Shown here piece by piece: positions 1 to 7,115 of a DNA stretch of 16,072 nt. The notes beneath the pieces are model-generated. The model was not told the DNA's origin and made no database searches. It saw only the letters and a list, made by a program, of their open reading frames with translations. The position numbers were made by a program, and so were the translations under genes. Every line of letters begins with the position of its first letter. The stretch's first letter is position 1. The stretch is from Dehalococcoidia bacterium (GTDB lineage Bacteria; Chloroflexota; Dehalococcoidia; Dehalococcoidales; JAUWYK01), in the NCBI GenBank assembly GCA_030615865.1, contig JAUWYK010000044.1:1-16072 (forward strand). Reading direction: 5' to 3'.

Positions 1-63
1 CTCTATGCGGGTCATGGCACCAACCCACCCCACACAGCCTACCACATGGCAGTTGTCCAGTAA
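1..63 (+). CDS. Possible C-terminal end of a gene entering from the left
   Basis: Frame 1 is open from the first base and ends at a TAA at 61-63, giving 20 residues that end in AYHMAVVQ. The short length allows no family assignment, and a 20-codon open run can occur by chance. It is listed because the peptide composition is unremarkable for protein and because the strong promoter that follows (98-126) suggests one transcription unit ends here and another begins. Confidence 0.22.
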   Translation, partial: LYAGHGTNPPHTAYHMAVVQ

Positions 64-97
64 AGGAGTTTTAGCCCCTCCAGCCGGAAGTAGCTAA

Positions 98-126
98 TTG
101 ACAATGTTAACTGGCGTTGATATTAT
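98..126 (+). promoter_or_regulatory. Strong sigma70-like promoter
   Basis: TTGACA (98-103) is separated by exactly 17 bases from TATTAT (121-126), one mismatch from consensus overall. Transcription would start near 132-134. The only downstream candidates within 300 bases are the 40-codon ORF at 138 and the hairpin at 254-323, so this promoter drives either a near-leaderless microprotein mRNA or a small RNA. Confidence 0.6.
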
Positions 127-137
127 GTTATTGTATA

Positions 138-260
138 ATGACATTGACAGATACTAAGCTAACAGCATTTTGCCAAGAATACTGCCGAACTGTTCAAGAC
201 TTATCCGGCGTAAGCTCAGTTGAATTCATCAGCTTGGTATGGAGAATAACCGAGGAGTAG
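138..260 (+). CDS. Possible 40-residue microprotein
   Basis: An ATG at 138 opens 40 codons ending at TAG 258-260. The peptide begins MTLTDTKLTAF and ends VWRITEE; it has two cysteines, looks mainly helical, and lacks a signal peptide or membrane segment. There is no Shine-Dalgarno site, but the promoter at 98-126 would start RNA about 4-6 bases before this ATG, so it could be read as a near-leaderless message. The stop codon lies inside the left arm of the hairpin at 254-323. I do not recognise it. It could equally be a chance ORF within a non-coding RNA or the leftover 5' end of a longer gene. Confidence 0.3.
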   Translation: MTLTDTKLTAFCQEYCRTVQDLSGVSSVEFISLVWRITEE

Positions 261-323
261 AGCCCTTCATCAGTTAGGCGGACAGGCAATCCTCCTTTTT
301 ATTTTAGTGATGGGCTCTACTCC
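254..323. repeat. 12-bp perfect inverted repeat (long hairpin)
   Basis: GGAGTAGAGCCC at 254-265 is the exact reverse complement of GGGCTCTACTCC at 312-323, with ATCA (269-272) able to pair with TGAT (308-311) further in. The intervening bases contain a smaller stem-loop with a U-run (see 276-305). The left arm covers the stop codon of the 138-260 ORF. It may be the structured 3' part of a small RNA, an attenuator, or a small transposon-type palindrome. There is no T-run after the right arm. Confidence 0.6.
276..305 (+). terminator. Weak rho-independent terminator candidate
   Basis: AGGCGGA (276-282) can pair with TCCTCCT (290-296) with one mismatch across a 7-base loop, followed by TTTTATTTT. 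If used, it would end a transcript of about 170 nt starting at the 98-126 promoter. It competes with the outer 254-323 hairpin for pairing, which is the geometry of an attenuator; that is inference. Confidence 0.3.
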
Positions 324-328
324 ACCCC

Positions 329-350
329 ATTGTAATGTGTGATTACCAAT
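329..350. promoter_or_regulatory. Dyad-symmetric element, operator-like
   Basis: ATTGTAAT (329-336) and ATTACCAAT (342-350) form an inverted repeat with a single-base bulge around GTGTG. The size suits a dimeric regulator site, but no adjacent regulator gene is seen. The rest of 324-455 shows no gene I can support. Confidence 0.2.
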
Positions 351-455
351 TAGGCAACGAAGATATACAGAAAGGGGGTGGAAGATTTAAAAAGTGTGAC
401 TGTTAGAAAAACAGAAAGTCTGCTGACTACCTGTTTCGTCAAGAAGCAATGAGAA

Positions 456-485
456 TTGACAAAATATTTATCCAGATTGTAAAGA
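456..485 (+). promoter_or_regulatory. Candidate promoter for tRNA-Val
   Basis: A perfect TTGACA at 456-461 is followed after 18 bases by TAAAGA (480-485), a poor -10. It is the best-placed promoter upstream of the tRNA and would give a 5' leader of roughly 50 nt. The strong -35 and weak -10 make the assignment tentative. Confidence 0.3.
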
Positions 486-544
486 TGTCATTACAGATTG
501 CAAAGCTAAAAAGGAGGTAAATGCCCTCCGCAGATATGATTTTT

Positions 545-621
545 GGGCGGTTAGCTCAGTTGGTTAGAGCATCTGCTTTACACGCAGGGGGTCACAGGTT
601 CGAGTCCTGTACCGCCCACCA
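545..621 (+). tRNA. tRNA-Val (anticodon TAC), CCA encoded
   Basis: All cloverleaf parts are present: acceptor GGGCGGT (545-551) pairs with ACCGCCC (611-617), the D-stem is GCTC/GAGC, the anticodon loop TTTACAC (577-583) carries TAC at 579-581, and the T-stem ACAGG/CCTGT encloses TTCGAGT. Discriminator A618 is followed by a genomically encoded CCA (619-621). It stands alone, and a tyrosine integrase fragment in the same orientation starts 140 bases downstream, so its 3' end was probably an integration (attB) site. I saw no second copy of the 3' end elsewhere in the window. Confidence 0.97.
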
Positions 622-761
622 TAGCCTCAATTTTAGCCGCCGAACCTGCCACTAACCCTAAAAAGGGCAACTGCCTTCCCCAAAATGCACGCAATGTAGC
701 ACAAAGTTGTAGTCTGTTATCCAATCAAGGTCTAGACTATCAGTGTAAGGAGTTTGAAGTG

Positions 762-1073
762 ATGACACTTCAAGACGCACTGGTAGCCTATAAGACCTAC
801 GCTGGGGCTGAAGGTAAGAGTCCTAAGACTGTCGCCTGGGTTGTCTCCAGCGTGGGCTACTTTGCCGAATTCTTAGGCCCCGAGCAGCAAGACATCGGCA
901 CTATCACAGGTAATGACCTGCGCCGGTTCATTATCGCACTCCAGGGTAAACCGAAGTTCGCCAATCACCCCTATAATAAACCGCAGCGGGCGAAACTATC
1001 GTCACAGTCCATCGAAACCTATTGCCGGGCAATAAAGGCCTTCTTACTGACGATAACTACGTTTCTGTATTAA
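762..1073 (+). pseudogene. Truncated tyrosine recombinase (phage/ICE integrase), N-terminal part
   Basis: The 103-residue product matches the N-terminal SAM-like core-binding domain of tyrosine integrases: a SPKTV helix start near residue 19, an 'IGTITGNDLRRFI' helix turn near 45-57, and an 'SSQSIETYCRAIKAF' helix near residue 80. Similarity stops just after AIKAF (about 1040). The last nine residues are unrelated, and the catalytic domain with its R-H-R-Y residues is missing; full-length enzymes are about 280-400 residues. AAGGAG at 747-752 serves ATG 762 (9-base gap) better than the GTG at 759. Position next to tRNA-Val fits a decayed integrative element. The breakpoint coincides with the 3' end of the convergent gene at 1044-1403. 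Confidence 0.75.
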
Positions 1074-1403
1074 CTCAATATCCACCTCATTTCCAAAGGC
1101 ATCATTAAGAGCTTTCTGTAGATTCTTAAAAGTCTGCGACTCTTCCATTTCGATGACTAGTTCTTTATCATCTAAGACCTTCAATCTCCCGAATTCTTTT
1201 ATCACCTCAATTACCTTAGACGGATCCACCGTCACCCAACCTTTCATCCGACGTACCAGCTCTTCACCGTTGAAAGCCCTCTCAATTGTAAGGTCAATTT
1301 GCCTGTGTTTTGCCTCCCAACCAATAACGGCTGGTTGCACGACTATAGGTGTGACGGGGTCATGCACTACAGCACATCTAAACCATAGTTTTGCTCGAAT
1401 CAT
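1044..1403 (-). CDS. Hypothetical protein, 119 residues
   Basis: The reading frame encodes a mixed alpha/beta soluble protein, highly charged in its second half (for example a VLDDKELVIEMEE stretch), with no signal peptide or membrane helix. AAAGGAG lies 10 bases before the ATG at 1403, and a second GGAGGG directly abuts it, so the start is reasonable. The opposite-strand frame over the same bases is Ser/Thr-rich and looks like a shadow. I do not recognise a family. Its last codons overlap the tail of the truncated integrase, so its own C-terminus may have been altered by the same rearrangement. It could be a cargo gene of a lost mobile element. Moderate certainty that it is coding, none about function. 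Confidence 0.45.
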   Translation of the reverse strand: MIRAKLWFRCAVVHDPVTPIVVQPAVIGWEAKHRQIDLTIERAFNGEELVRRMKGWVTVDPSKVIEVIKEFGRLKVLDDKELVIEMEESQTFKNLQKALNDAFGNEVDIELIQKRSYRQ

Positions 1404-1536
1404 CCCTCCAAGGCTCCTTTCGCCGTTTGATTAGCTGTAAACTTAGCAGGATTGTTCGTTTGCAGATATTAGTATGCCAGAAGTAGAACGCCGAGTAAAG
1501 TATCACCTGTAGCTCTTGTCCCCTATCATAGATTCC

Positions 1537-1566
1537 TTGACAATGAGTGGAAGTATCATTTATGTT
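1537..1566 (+). promoter_or_regulatory. Promoter candidate for the nitroreductase gene
   Basis: TTGACA at 1537-1542 is followed after 18 bases by TATGTT (1561-1566). Transcription near 1573 would leave a leader of about 29 nt containing the strong AAAGGAGGG ribosome site. The -35 is perfect; the -10 is mediocre. Confidence 0.42.
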
Positions 1567-1601
1567 TTGTAATGGATTAGAGTGGAAAAGGAGGGAAGTT
1601 G

Positions 1602-2255
1602 ATGGACCTGTTTGAAGCAATGAGGGATAGAAGAAGCGTACGGGCCTTTAAGCCTGCCCCGGTTCCTAGAGAGATAATTGAAGAGATTTTAGAGCTGACA
1701 ATCAACGCTCCCTCTGCAAACAACCTACAGCCATGGGAGTTTACTGTAGTGGCTAATGAAGAAAAAGATAGACTGAGCCGTAAACTGATTAAGGCGTACA
1801 AGGAAAAACAGATATCATGTGGCTCTGGAGCTGTTAAGCCTCTTCCTGAGACTTTCAGACAAAGAGGTATAGCAACTTTGGAGCTAATGAAACCACATGT
1901 TGAGAGAATCGGAGTATCTGTCGACAATTTCATCAATGAAGGAAGTTGCGATTTCTATGGAGCACCCGTTGCCATCATCATCTGTCTTGATGACTGCTTT
2001 TCTGATAGACAGATGATTGATGTTGGTACGGCTTTGAGCTATTTAGTACTTGCCGCTCATGCTTTTGGATTGGTAACATGCCCGATTGGTCTAATTACTG
2101 CCTACGGAGATGAAATCAAAGACGTGCTGAATATTCCAGAGAATAAGAATGTAGTCATAGGAATTGCCTTGGGTTATCCGGACTGGGAAAATCCCGTAAG
2201 CCAGTACAAATCTTCGAGGGAGAGCTTAGTCAATTTGGTGAGATGGATAGAGTGA
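1602..2255 (+). CDS. Nitroreductase-family FMN-dependent oxidoreductase
   Basis: This 217-residue soluble enzyme has the hallmarks of the nitroreductase fold: the FMN-phosphate-binding RRSVR at 10-14, the PSANNLQPW loop at 37-45, a GTALSYLVLAAHAFGL helix at 142-157, and the C-terminal GIALGYPD at 187-194. Family members are homodimers that bind FMN and use NAD(P)H to reduce nitro groups, quinones, flavins or other electron-poor substrates; the substrate cannot be read from sequence. Length is typical. ATG 1602 is preferred over the TTG at 1599 because AAAGGAGGG (1587-1595) is optimally spaced 6 bases away. It is a single gene between the integrase scar and the glycan cluster, with no obvious link to either. 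Confidence 0.93.
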   Translation: MDLFEAMRDRRSVRAFKPAPVPREIIEEILELTINAPSANNLQPWEFTVVANEEKDRLSRKLIKAYKEKQISCGSGAVKPLPETFRQRGIATLELMKPHVERIGVSVDNFINEGSCDFYGAPVAIIICLDDCFSDRQMIDVGTALSYLVLAAHAFGLVTCPIGLITAYGDEIKDVLNIPENKNVVIGIALGYPDWENPVSQYKSSRESLVNLVRWIE

Positions 2256-2677
2256 ATTAATCAGTCGACTAAGCGTTGTCAGTGATATCAGTACGAGCAA
2301 AGCCAATCCTTAAGCTCGGTTGAGCCTGTCATCCCAGAGGTAAGCATTGAGGTATTTGATGAAAAGCCACCTTTTAGCTCTCTTCCTGACTTGCCAGCTT
2401 CAATCTATACTATAAATTACGTCTCCTAAAGAAATATCCAAGTTCTTCTACATTTTCTCCAGAACCTGGACGTATGAGAATTAATCTTTGAATTCTCGGT
2501 GTCTTGCCAACGAGGTGGTTATTCTGTAATATTTAACATAGTGCATCGTGGGGTGTCCGATTCCTTGAGGAACATGGTGGTCAATTAACCGGATAAACGA
2601 CAATAATATTAGCTTGTGTAGTACCGGAGGAGGAAAAGGGATAGAGGTGTCTCGTCTTCCAAGGTGAAGGGGGTAAA
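2256..2677. other. Intergenic region before the glycan cluster
   Basis: About 420 bases separate the nitroreductase and the first glycosyltransferase. No reading frame here has both a ribosome site and protein-like composition, and I see no RNA gene. The only support for function is the promoter-like pair at 2504-2532. Confidence 0.5.
2504..2532 (+). promoter_or_regulatory. Promoter candidate for the glycan-assembly operon
   Basis: TTGCCA (2504-2509) and TAATAT (2527-2532) are separated by 17 bases. A start near 2539 gives a leader of about 140 nt before the first glycosyltransferase. TTGCC-type -35 boxes also occur at the flippase promoter (8558-8563), a mild point in favour. Confidence 0.42.
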
Positions 2678-3364
2678 ATGCCTAGTAAAACAGTTTCCAT
2701 AATCATTCCCGCTCTAAATGAAGAAGACACGGTCGGAAAAGTCATCGATGAGATACCTAAGGAAGACCTACAGAGAAAGAGATATAGGGTTGAAATTCTA
2801 GTCATTGATAATAATAGTACCGATAGGACTGCGGAAATCGCTAGAGAAAAGGGGGCAAAAGTTATAGTAGAACCAGCAAAGGGCAAAGGCCGAGCTATTA
2901 GAACAGCATTTGAATCGGTCAGTGGTGATTTCATATTCATGCTGGATGCGGATTATACATATCCTGCTACCTACATCCCCAGAATGCTTGAGGTTTTACA
3001 AGAGAGACACGATGTGGTAATAGGTTCTAGGCTTAAAGGACAAATGGCAGAAGGGGCTATGAGTAAAACGAATTTGGTGGGAAACCGATTGCTTGCTTTC
3101 ATGGCTAGTACCTTATATAGAACTAAAATAAGTGACCTTTGTACCGGGTACTGGGGCCTCACAAGAAGAGTCATCAGTGACCTAAAATTAGATGCAACAG
3201 GATTTGATCTTGAAGCTGACATGTTCATAGAGATAGCTAAGAGAGGTTACAAAATAGCAGAAGTGCCCATCTACTATAGAAGGAGGATGACCCCTCCCAA
3301 GCTCAGTGCCCTAAAGGATGGACTTAAGATAGGGTGGACACTCGTAACAAAGAGATTTCAATAA
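2678..3364 (+). CDS. GT2 glycosyltransferase, dolichyl-phosphate-mannose-synthase-like
   Basis: The 228-residue protein is a single GT-A domain: SIIIPALNEEDTVG at 7-20 (nucleotide-binding start), VIDNNSTD at 42-49, the metal/sugar-nucleotide DAD at 90-92, GSR at 116-118, and the family-specific ISDLCTGYWGL at 151-161 followed by FDLEADM at 176-182. This pattern is that of DPM1-like enzymes, which move a hexose from GDP- or UDP-sugar to a polyprenyl phosphate on the cytoplasmic membrane face. It has no membrane helices, so it is the short DPM1-type form. AAGGGGG lies just upstream of the ATG. As first gene of the cluster it may make a polyprenyl-P-sugar donor or prime the lipid-linked glycan; the exact sugar is unknown. 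Confidence 0.9.
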   Translation: MPSKTVSIIIPALNEEDTVGKVIDEIPKEDLQRKRYRVEILVIDNNSTDRTAEIAREKGAKVIVEPAKGKGRAIRTAFESVSGDFIFMLDADYTYPATYIPRMLEVLQERHDVVIGSRLKGQMAEGAMSKTNLVGNRLLAFMASTLYRTKISDLCTGYWGLTRRVISDLKLDATGFDLEADMFIEIAKRGYKIAEVPIYYRRRMTPPKLSALKDGLKIGWTLVTKRFQ

Positions 3365-3402
3365 AGACATAGACTGCTGTGACCTTCGTAGGAGTAAATC
3401 TG

Positions 3403-4362
3403 ATGTTTGTATCGGTTATTGTGTGTACTTATCGGAGCGATAACTTCGAAAACGTACTGGACGCAGTGGCTAGCCTACTTAATCAGACCTATCGGAAGAC
3501 GGAGATTATCATAGTCGTTGATGGAAACGAGAGTTTGCGTGAAAAGATCGCAACAACCTATAACACTCAGGGCAATATCCAGGTCGTCGCCTCAGAAGAA
3601 AGTATAGGCGTATCTGGAGCTAGAAATTTGGGTATCAGAAGGGCACGAGGCGATGTTATCGCCTTTTTAGATGATGATTCAGTTGCCGAGAAAAGATGGA
3701 TAGAGGGTGTAGTCGATACTTACCAAAAGAGTGATGCTATCGCGGTCGGGGGGACGGTCTTGCCCATATGGCTGGCGAAAAAGCCAGACTACCTGCCTGA
3801 AGAGCTTTATTGGTTAGTGGGCTTGACCTATGACGGATTCGCCAAAGAGGGTGTTACTGAGGTTCGCAACGCATTGGGGCCGAACATGAGTTTTAAAAAG
3901 GAAGTTTTTGAAAATTTGGGCTTATTTAATGAGAACTTCGGTTTTGCCAAAAAAGGAAGCTCTTATATCCAGGCAGAAGAGCCAGAGTTCGCTTTAAGAA
4001 TGAAAAACAAGTTTGGTAAGGGGTTCATTTATAACCCTGAACTCGTAGTTTATCATAAAGTTTCCGAATCAAAGACAAGGCTGAGAATATTGCTCAGAAG
4101 AGCCTTTTATCAAGGTTACTCCAAAGCGTTGCTAAAAAGACTTAGCCCTTCCCCTAAACCCCTAGCTACTGAAGAAGTGTACCTCAAAGATTTGCTCCTC
4201 AAGTACATTCCAAGAAGGACAACCGGGGTTTTCCTGAGGTCTAATCCATTAGCGGAGATAAAGCAGCTTCTGGTCTTGTTTGCCTCTATTTTTGCCGTGG
4301 GGCTTGGCTTTATCTATGGACACTTGAAAAGCGGTTTAGCAAAGTGGGAGCTAGATGAATAA
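3403..4362 (+). CDS. GT2 glycosyltransferase with C-terminal membrane helix
   Basis: The 319-residue product opens with SVIVCTYRSDNFENVLDAV (4-22), has IIIVVDGNES at 35-44, GVSGARNLGI at 69-78 and the DDD metal motif at 90-92. An acidic EEPEFALR near 192-199 resembles the EDxEF-type acceptor/base motif. A hydrophobic segment at about 287-305 near the C-terminus probably anchors it to the cytoplasmic membrane. This layout resembles archaeal and bacterial enzymes adding sugars to polyprenyl-linked glycans (AglG/AglI-like), but the sugar cannot be assigned. ATG 3403 is chosen because AGGAG (3390-3394) lies 8 bases before it; the upstream GTG 3379 has no ribosome site. The gene follows the first glycosyltransferase after 38 bases, consistent with one operon. 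Confidence 0.88.
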   Translation: MFVSVIVCTYRSDNFENVLDAVASLLNQTYRKTEIIIVVDGNESLREKIATTYNTQGNIQVVASEESIGVSGARNLGIRRARGDVIAFLDDDSVAEKRWIEGVVDTYQKSDAIAVGGTVLPIWLAKKPDYLPEELYWLVGLTYDGFAKEGVTEVRNALGPNMSFKKEVFENLGLFNENFGFAKKGSSYIQAEEPEFALRMKNKFGKGFIYNPELVVYHKVSESKTRLRILLRRAFYQGYSKALLKRLSPSPKPLATEEVYLKDLLLKYIPRRTTGVFLRSNPLAEIKQLLVLFASIFAVGLGFIYGHLKSGLAKWELDE

Positions 4363-4424
4363 AGCCATAATTACTCCCAGCTCACTGGAATATGTGCCAA
4401 CAAAGGGTAAGAAGAGAGGCTAAA

Positions 4425-5474
4425 ATGAAAATCCTGCAGGTATGCAATCAATACTTCCCTGCTATTGGTGGGGCTGAAGAGTACGTAAGAAACATAAGCG
4501 AGAGGTTAGCCAAGAGACACGAGGTAACCATGTTCACCACAGATAACTTAGGTTTGCCAAGACACGAAGAAGTAAATGGAGTCCTGGTCAGAAGATTCAG
4601 AAGCTTCTCTCCAAACAATGCCTACTATGTATCCCTTGACATGCTAAAGGAGCTCAGGAAGTGCCAATTTGACATTGTCCACGGTCACAACTATCACGCC
4701 CTGCCGCTGTTCTTCTCCCGGTATGCTAAAAAAAGGAGGTTCATCGTGACTCCTCATTATCATAGACGAGGGGTTACTCCATTTCGGAATATTCTTGTTA
4801 GACTATATAAACCCTTTGGCAAAAAGATATTTCAGGAAGCGGACAAGGTGATCGCAACCTGCAATTACGAAAAAGACCTCCTGATGGAAGACTTCCCCAT
4901 AGAGAGCGACAAAATCGTGGTGATTCCAAGCGGGGTTAATCGGAAAGAGTTCCGTGGCTTGGAAAAGAAAGAGAGGGAGCATAAGACAATTCTATGTGTA
5001 GCCAGATTGGAGGAATTTAAAGGGGTTCAGTATGCCATCCAAGCTCTGCCCCTACTGGAGCAAAGCACGCGCTTAGAAATAGTGGGAAAAGGACCTTATA
5101 AGGAGACCCTGATAAAACTGGGTGCGAAGTTGGGAGTAGCACATAGAATTGACTTCTATCAAGACCTGCGAGGGAGGGAGATGCTCAACAGGTACGCCAA
5201 TGCCGACCTGTTTATGTTGCTTTCAAAATACGAAGTCTACCCCATTACAGTTCTAGAAGCCTTGGCATCAAAAACTCCATGTATCGTTGCCAATACCTCG
5301 GCCTTGAAGGAATGGGTGGCCAAAAAGAACTGCTTCGGCATAGATTATCCGATAAGCAGTGACAAACTGGCAAGCTTGATAACTGAGGTTATGGAGAGTA
5401 AAGTCGGGGAGGTAAAGCTTTGGGATTGGGATGAGGTGGTGCGAGAACTAGAGCACATATATGACTTGGGTTAG
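4425..5474 (+). CDS. GT4-family glycosyltransferase
   Basis: This 349-residue retaining glycosyltransferase of GT-B fold has an N-terminal Rossmann domain starting MKILQVCNQYFPAIGGAEEY (GGAE at 15-18), HGHNYHALPL at 86-95, the hinge IPSGVN at 167-172, the VARLEEFKGV segment at 192-201, and the EX7E motif as E270 and E278 with ASKTPCIV following. There is no transmembrane segment; such enzymes sit peripherally on the inner membrane face and extend polyprenyl-linked or lipid-linked glycans using nucleotide sugars. ATG 4425 follows GAGAGG (4414-4419); the earlier ATG at 4392 adds 11 unconserved residues. A 22-codon frame bridges the gap from the preceding gene, which could couple translation. 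Confidence 0.92.
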   Translation: MKILQVCNQYFPAIGGAEEYVRNISERLAKRHEVTMFTTDNLGLPRHEEVNGVLVRRFRSFSPNNAYYVSLDMLKELRKCQFDIVHGHNYHALPLFFSRYAKKRRFIVTPHYHRRGVTPFRNILVRLYKPFGKKIFQEADKVIATCNYEKDLLMEDFPIESDKIVVIPSGVNRKEFRGLEKKEREHKTILCVARLEEFKGVQYAIQALPLLEQSTRLEIVGKGPYKETLIKLGAKLGVAHRIDFYQDLRGREMLNRYANADLFMLLSKYEVYPITVLEALASKTPCIVANTSALKEWVAKKNCFGIDYPISSDKLASLITEVMESKVGEVKLWDWDEVVRELEHIYDLG

Positions 5475-5486
5475 GGCTGATTCAAT

Positions 5487-6239
5487 ATGAGCACCAAAGA
5501 AGGCAAGTTTGGGAAGCAATATTTTGACTGCATGTATGGCAGTAGTATCTTAAAAGGTAAGCGGCCGCTACAAGATAGGTTCTGGGTCAGATACATTAAA
5601 AAGCATAAACGGAGTGGCAGATTACTAGACACTGGCTGTGGAAAAGGCTTCTTTTTGGAGCATGCTGAGAAATGGTATGAAACTTACGGCATTGATATCT
5701 CTGAATACGCTATTGAACAGGCTCGAAACAGACTTCATAACACCAAACTATATATCGGGGATGCCAACCGCCTTGATTTTAACCATGACTATTTTGATAT
5801 CATCACCTGCTTTGATTTACTAGAGCACTTGGATAATCCTGAGCTAGCTGTCAAGGAGTGTTATTCCAAACTCAGGGAAGGCGGGTTGTTTATTTTTAGC
5901 GTTCCCAATACTGATTCCTATGGGCTCAGTTGGCTGAAGAGAAACTGGAGTGGTTATAGAGACCCAACGCATGTATCTCTGCTGTCAAATGAAGAGTGGA
6001 GCCAGTTGCTGGAAAATAATGGTTTTAAACTAATAGATAGATTCTATGATGGACTATGGGATTCGCCATACTTCAAAGTAGTGCCTGTCTTCATTCAGCA
6101 TATTTTCTTCAAAATCTGTTTCACCTTGCTCTTTCCCTTGCTTGGCATTTTGAGCATTAAGCTTCCTAGGAAATGGGGCGAGGGTGTCATTCTGGTATCT
6201 ATTAAAGCTAGTAGCGGAGAAAAACAGGAGCAAAAATAA
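5487..6239 (+). CDS. SAM-dependent methyltransferase with membrane anchor
   Basis: The 250-residue protein is a class I methyltransferase: SAM-binding motif I LLDTGCGKG at 46-54, acidic motif II GID at 68-70, motif IV FDLLEHLDNP at 109-118, and REGGLFIFSVPN at 130-141. The central domain matches Methyltransf_11/23-type enzymes common in glycan loci. A hydrophobic stretch at about 199-224 is unusual for soluble methyltransferases and suggests attachment to the membrane, consistent with acting on a lipid-linked sugar. It begins 12 bases after the GT4 stop, so it is very likely co-transcribed. The ribosome site is poor (GGGCTGATTCAAT before ATG), hinting at translational coupling. Substrate (sugar O-methylation or another group) is not determinable. 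Confidence 0.88.
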   Translation: MSTKEGKFGKQYFDCMYGSSILKGKRPLQDRFWVRYIKKHKRSGRLLDTGCGKGFFLEHAEKWYETYGIDISEYAIEQARNRLHNTKLYIGDANRLDFNHDYFDIITCFDLLEHLDNPELAVKECYSKLREGGLFIFSVPNTDSYGLSWLKRNWSGYRDPTHVSLLSNEEWSQLLENNGFKLIDRFYDGLWDSPYFKVVPVFIQHIFFKICFTLLFPLLGILSIKLPRKWGEGVILVSIKASSGEKQEQK

Positions 6240-6335
6240 TAACAGTTGAAAAAATCGGAGAAGATAGTGAGTGACTCCCCCCTATGAGTTTGAGAAACTT
6301 CTACACACGTTTACCAATTGGAGAGAGTGTACGGC

Positions 6336-7115
6336 ATGAAAGAAACAGTAGACGTTGTAATTGGCACCCCGATTTACCGTCAGGGAGCATATATCATAGA
6401 CAAGTTTCTGTCTAATCAGAAAGAGATTCAGCAAAACTATCCGTCATCTGAGCTGGTTTTGGCTACCTGTGAGAATGATTTCACTGAGGAATTGGGGAGC
6501 CTCCTCAGTTTTTGGTGCCTAAGGGGAAGGGTTCTACTCTATGAAACGGTAAAGCCAGAGTATGCACGCAGCCGGAAATGGAACATAGTCTGCGGCAGAG
6601 ATGCAATACGCCAATACATGCTATCTAAAACTCAGGCGAGATACCTTTTATTTCTGGATGCAGATATGACATTTGACCCATCGGTGATAAAGATAATGGA
6701 GCGGGAAATACAAGGTTATGATGTCGTCTTCAGTGGGTATCCGCTACGGGATTACGGGACTGGGCTTGCTGGATCAGGATGCCTTATGCTCACCAGAAGC
6801 ATTCTGGAGAAGCTAGGGTTTAGGTGTTATGAGTTCAAGAATGGTGAGGTGATAGTTGAAGACAATGTACTTGAAATGGATCTATTTCGGTTAGGTAGCC
6901 GGATTAAGAAGGGTTTCTTCCTCTCTCTCAGCCACTACAAAAGTGAAAATGAGGTCAGGCATATTACCCCCCAGCCAGTGGGGGCGCTTCGGAGAATAAC
7001 TAATTCGGCATTTGTGAGATACGTACTTATTAAAGCCAGCATTATGACCCAGCATGATATACCTTGGAAGTTAAAAGTTCTCCTCAATAAGTTCCTAGGC
7101 ACTGTAAAAAGGTAA
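6336..7115 (+). CDS. Divergent GT2-like glycosyltransferase
   Basis: The 259-residue protein starts VDVVIGTPIYRQGAYI (5-20), the opening strand-loop of a GT-A fold, and carries the metal-binding LFLDADMTF at 105-113 and GSGCLML at 146-152. An EDNVLEMDLFRLG segment at 175-187 occupies the place of the acceptor-site acidic motif. It has no membrane helix. It is farther from standard GT2 profiles than the other two enzymes and resembles anonymous glycosyltransferases seen in archaeal and bacterial surface-glycan clusters. ATG 6336 is used because GGAGAGAG (6320-6327) sits 8 bases upstream; the in-frame TTG at 6318 is inside that ribosome site. A 96-base gap separates it from the methyltransferase. 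The gene ends within two bases of a stop in a degraded antisense frame (7116-7118). Confidence 0.82.
   Translation: MKETVDVVIGTPIYRQGAYIIDKFLSNQKEIQQNYPSSELVLATCENDFTEELGSLLSFWCLRGRVLLYETVKPEYARSRKWNIVCGRDAIRQYMLSKTQARYLLFLDADMTFDPSVIKIMEREIQGYDVVFSGYPLRDYGTGLAGSGCLMLTRSILEKLGFRCYEFKNGEVIVEDNVLEMDLFRLGSRIKKGFFLSLSHYKSENEVRHITPQPVGALRRITNSAFVRYVLIKASIMTQHDIPWKLKVLLNKFLGTVKR

Noticed and set aside
521..655. ATG with AAGGAGG just upstream, opening a 44-codon frame through tRNA-Val
   Set aside because: The spacing from ribosome site to ATG is only about 3 bases and the peptide is the usual artefact of translating a tRNA. GGAGG/CCTCC can instead form a small hairpin.
1153..1434. 93-codon plus-strand frame opposite the hypothetical gene
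   Set aside because: Its Ser/Thr-rich composition and lack of a ribosome site mark it as the antisense shadow of 1044-1403.
4355..4423. 22-codon frame with GGGAG upstream, overlapping the GT2 end and stopping next to the GT4 start
   Set aside because: Too short to support as a gene. It may at most couple translation between the two glycosyltransferases.
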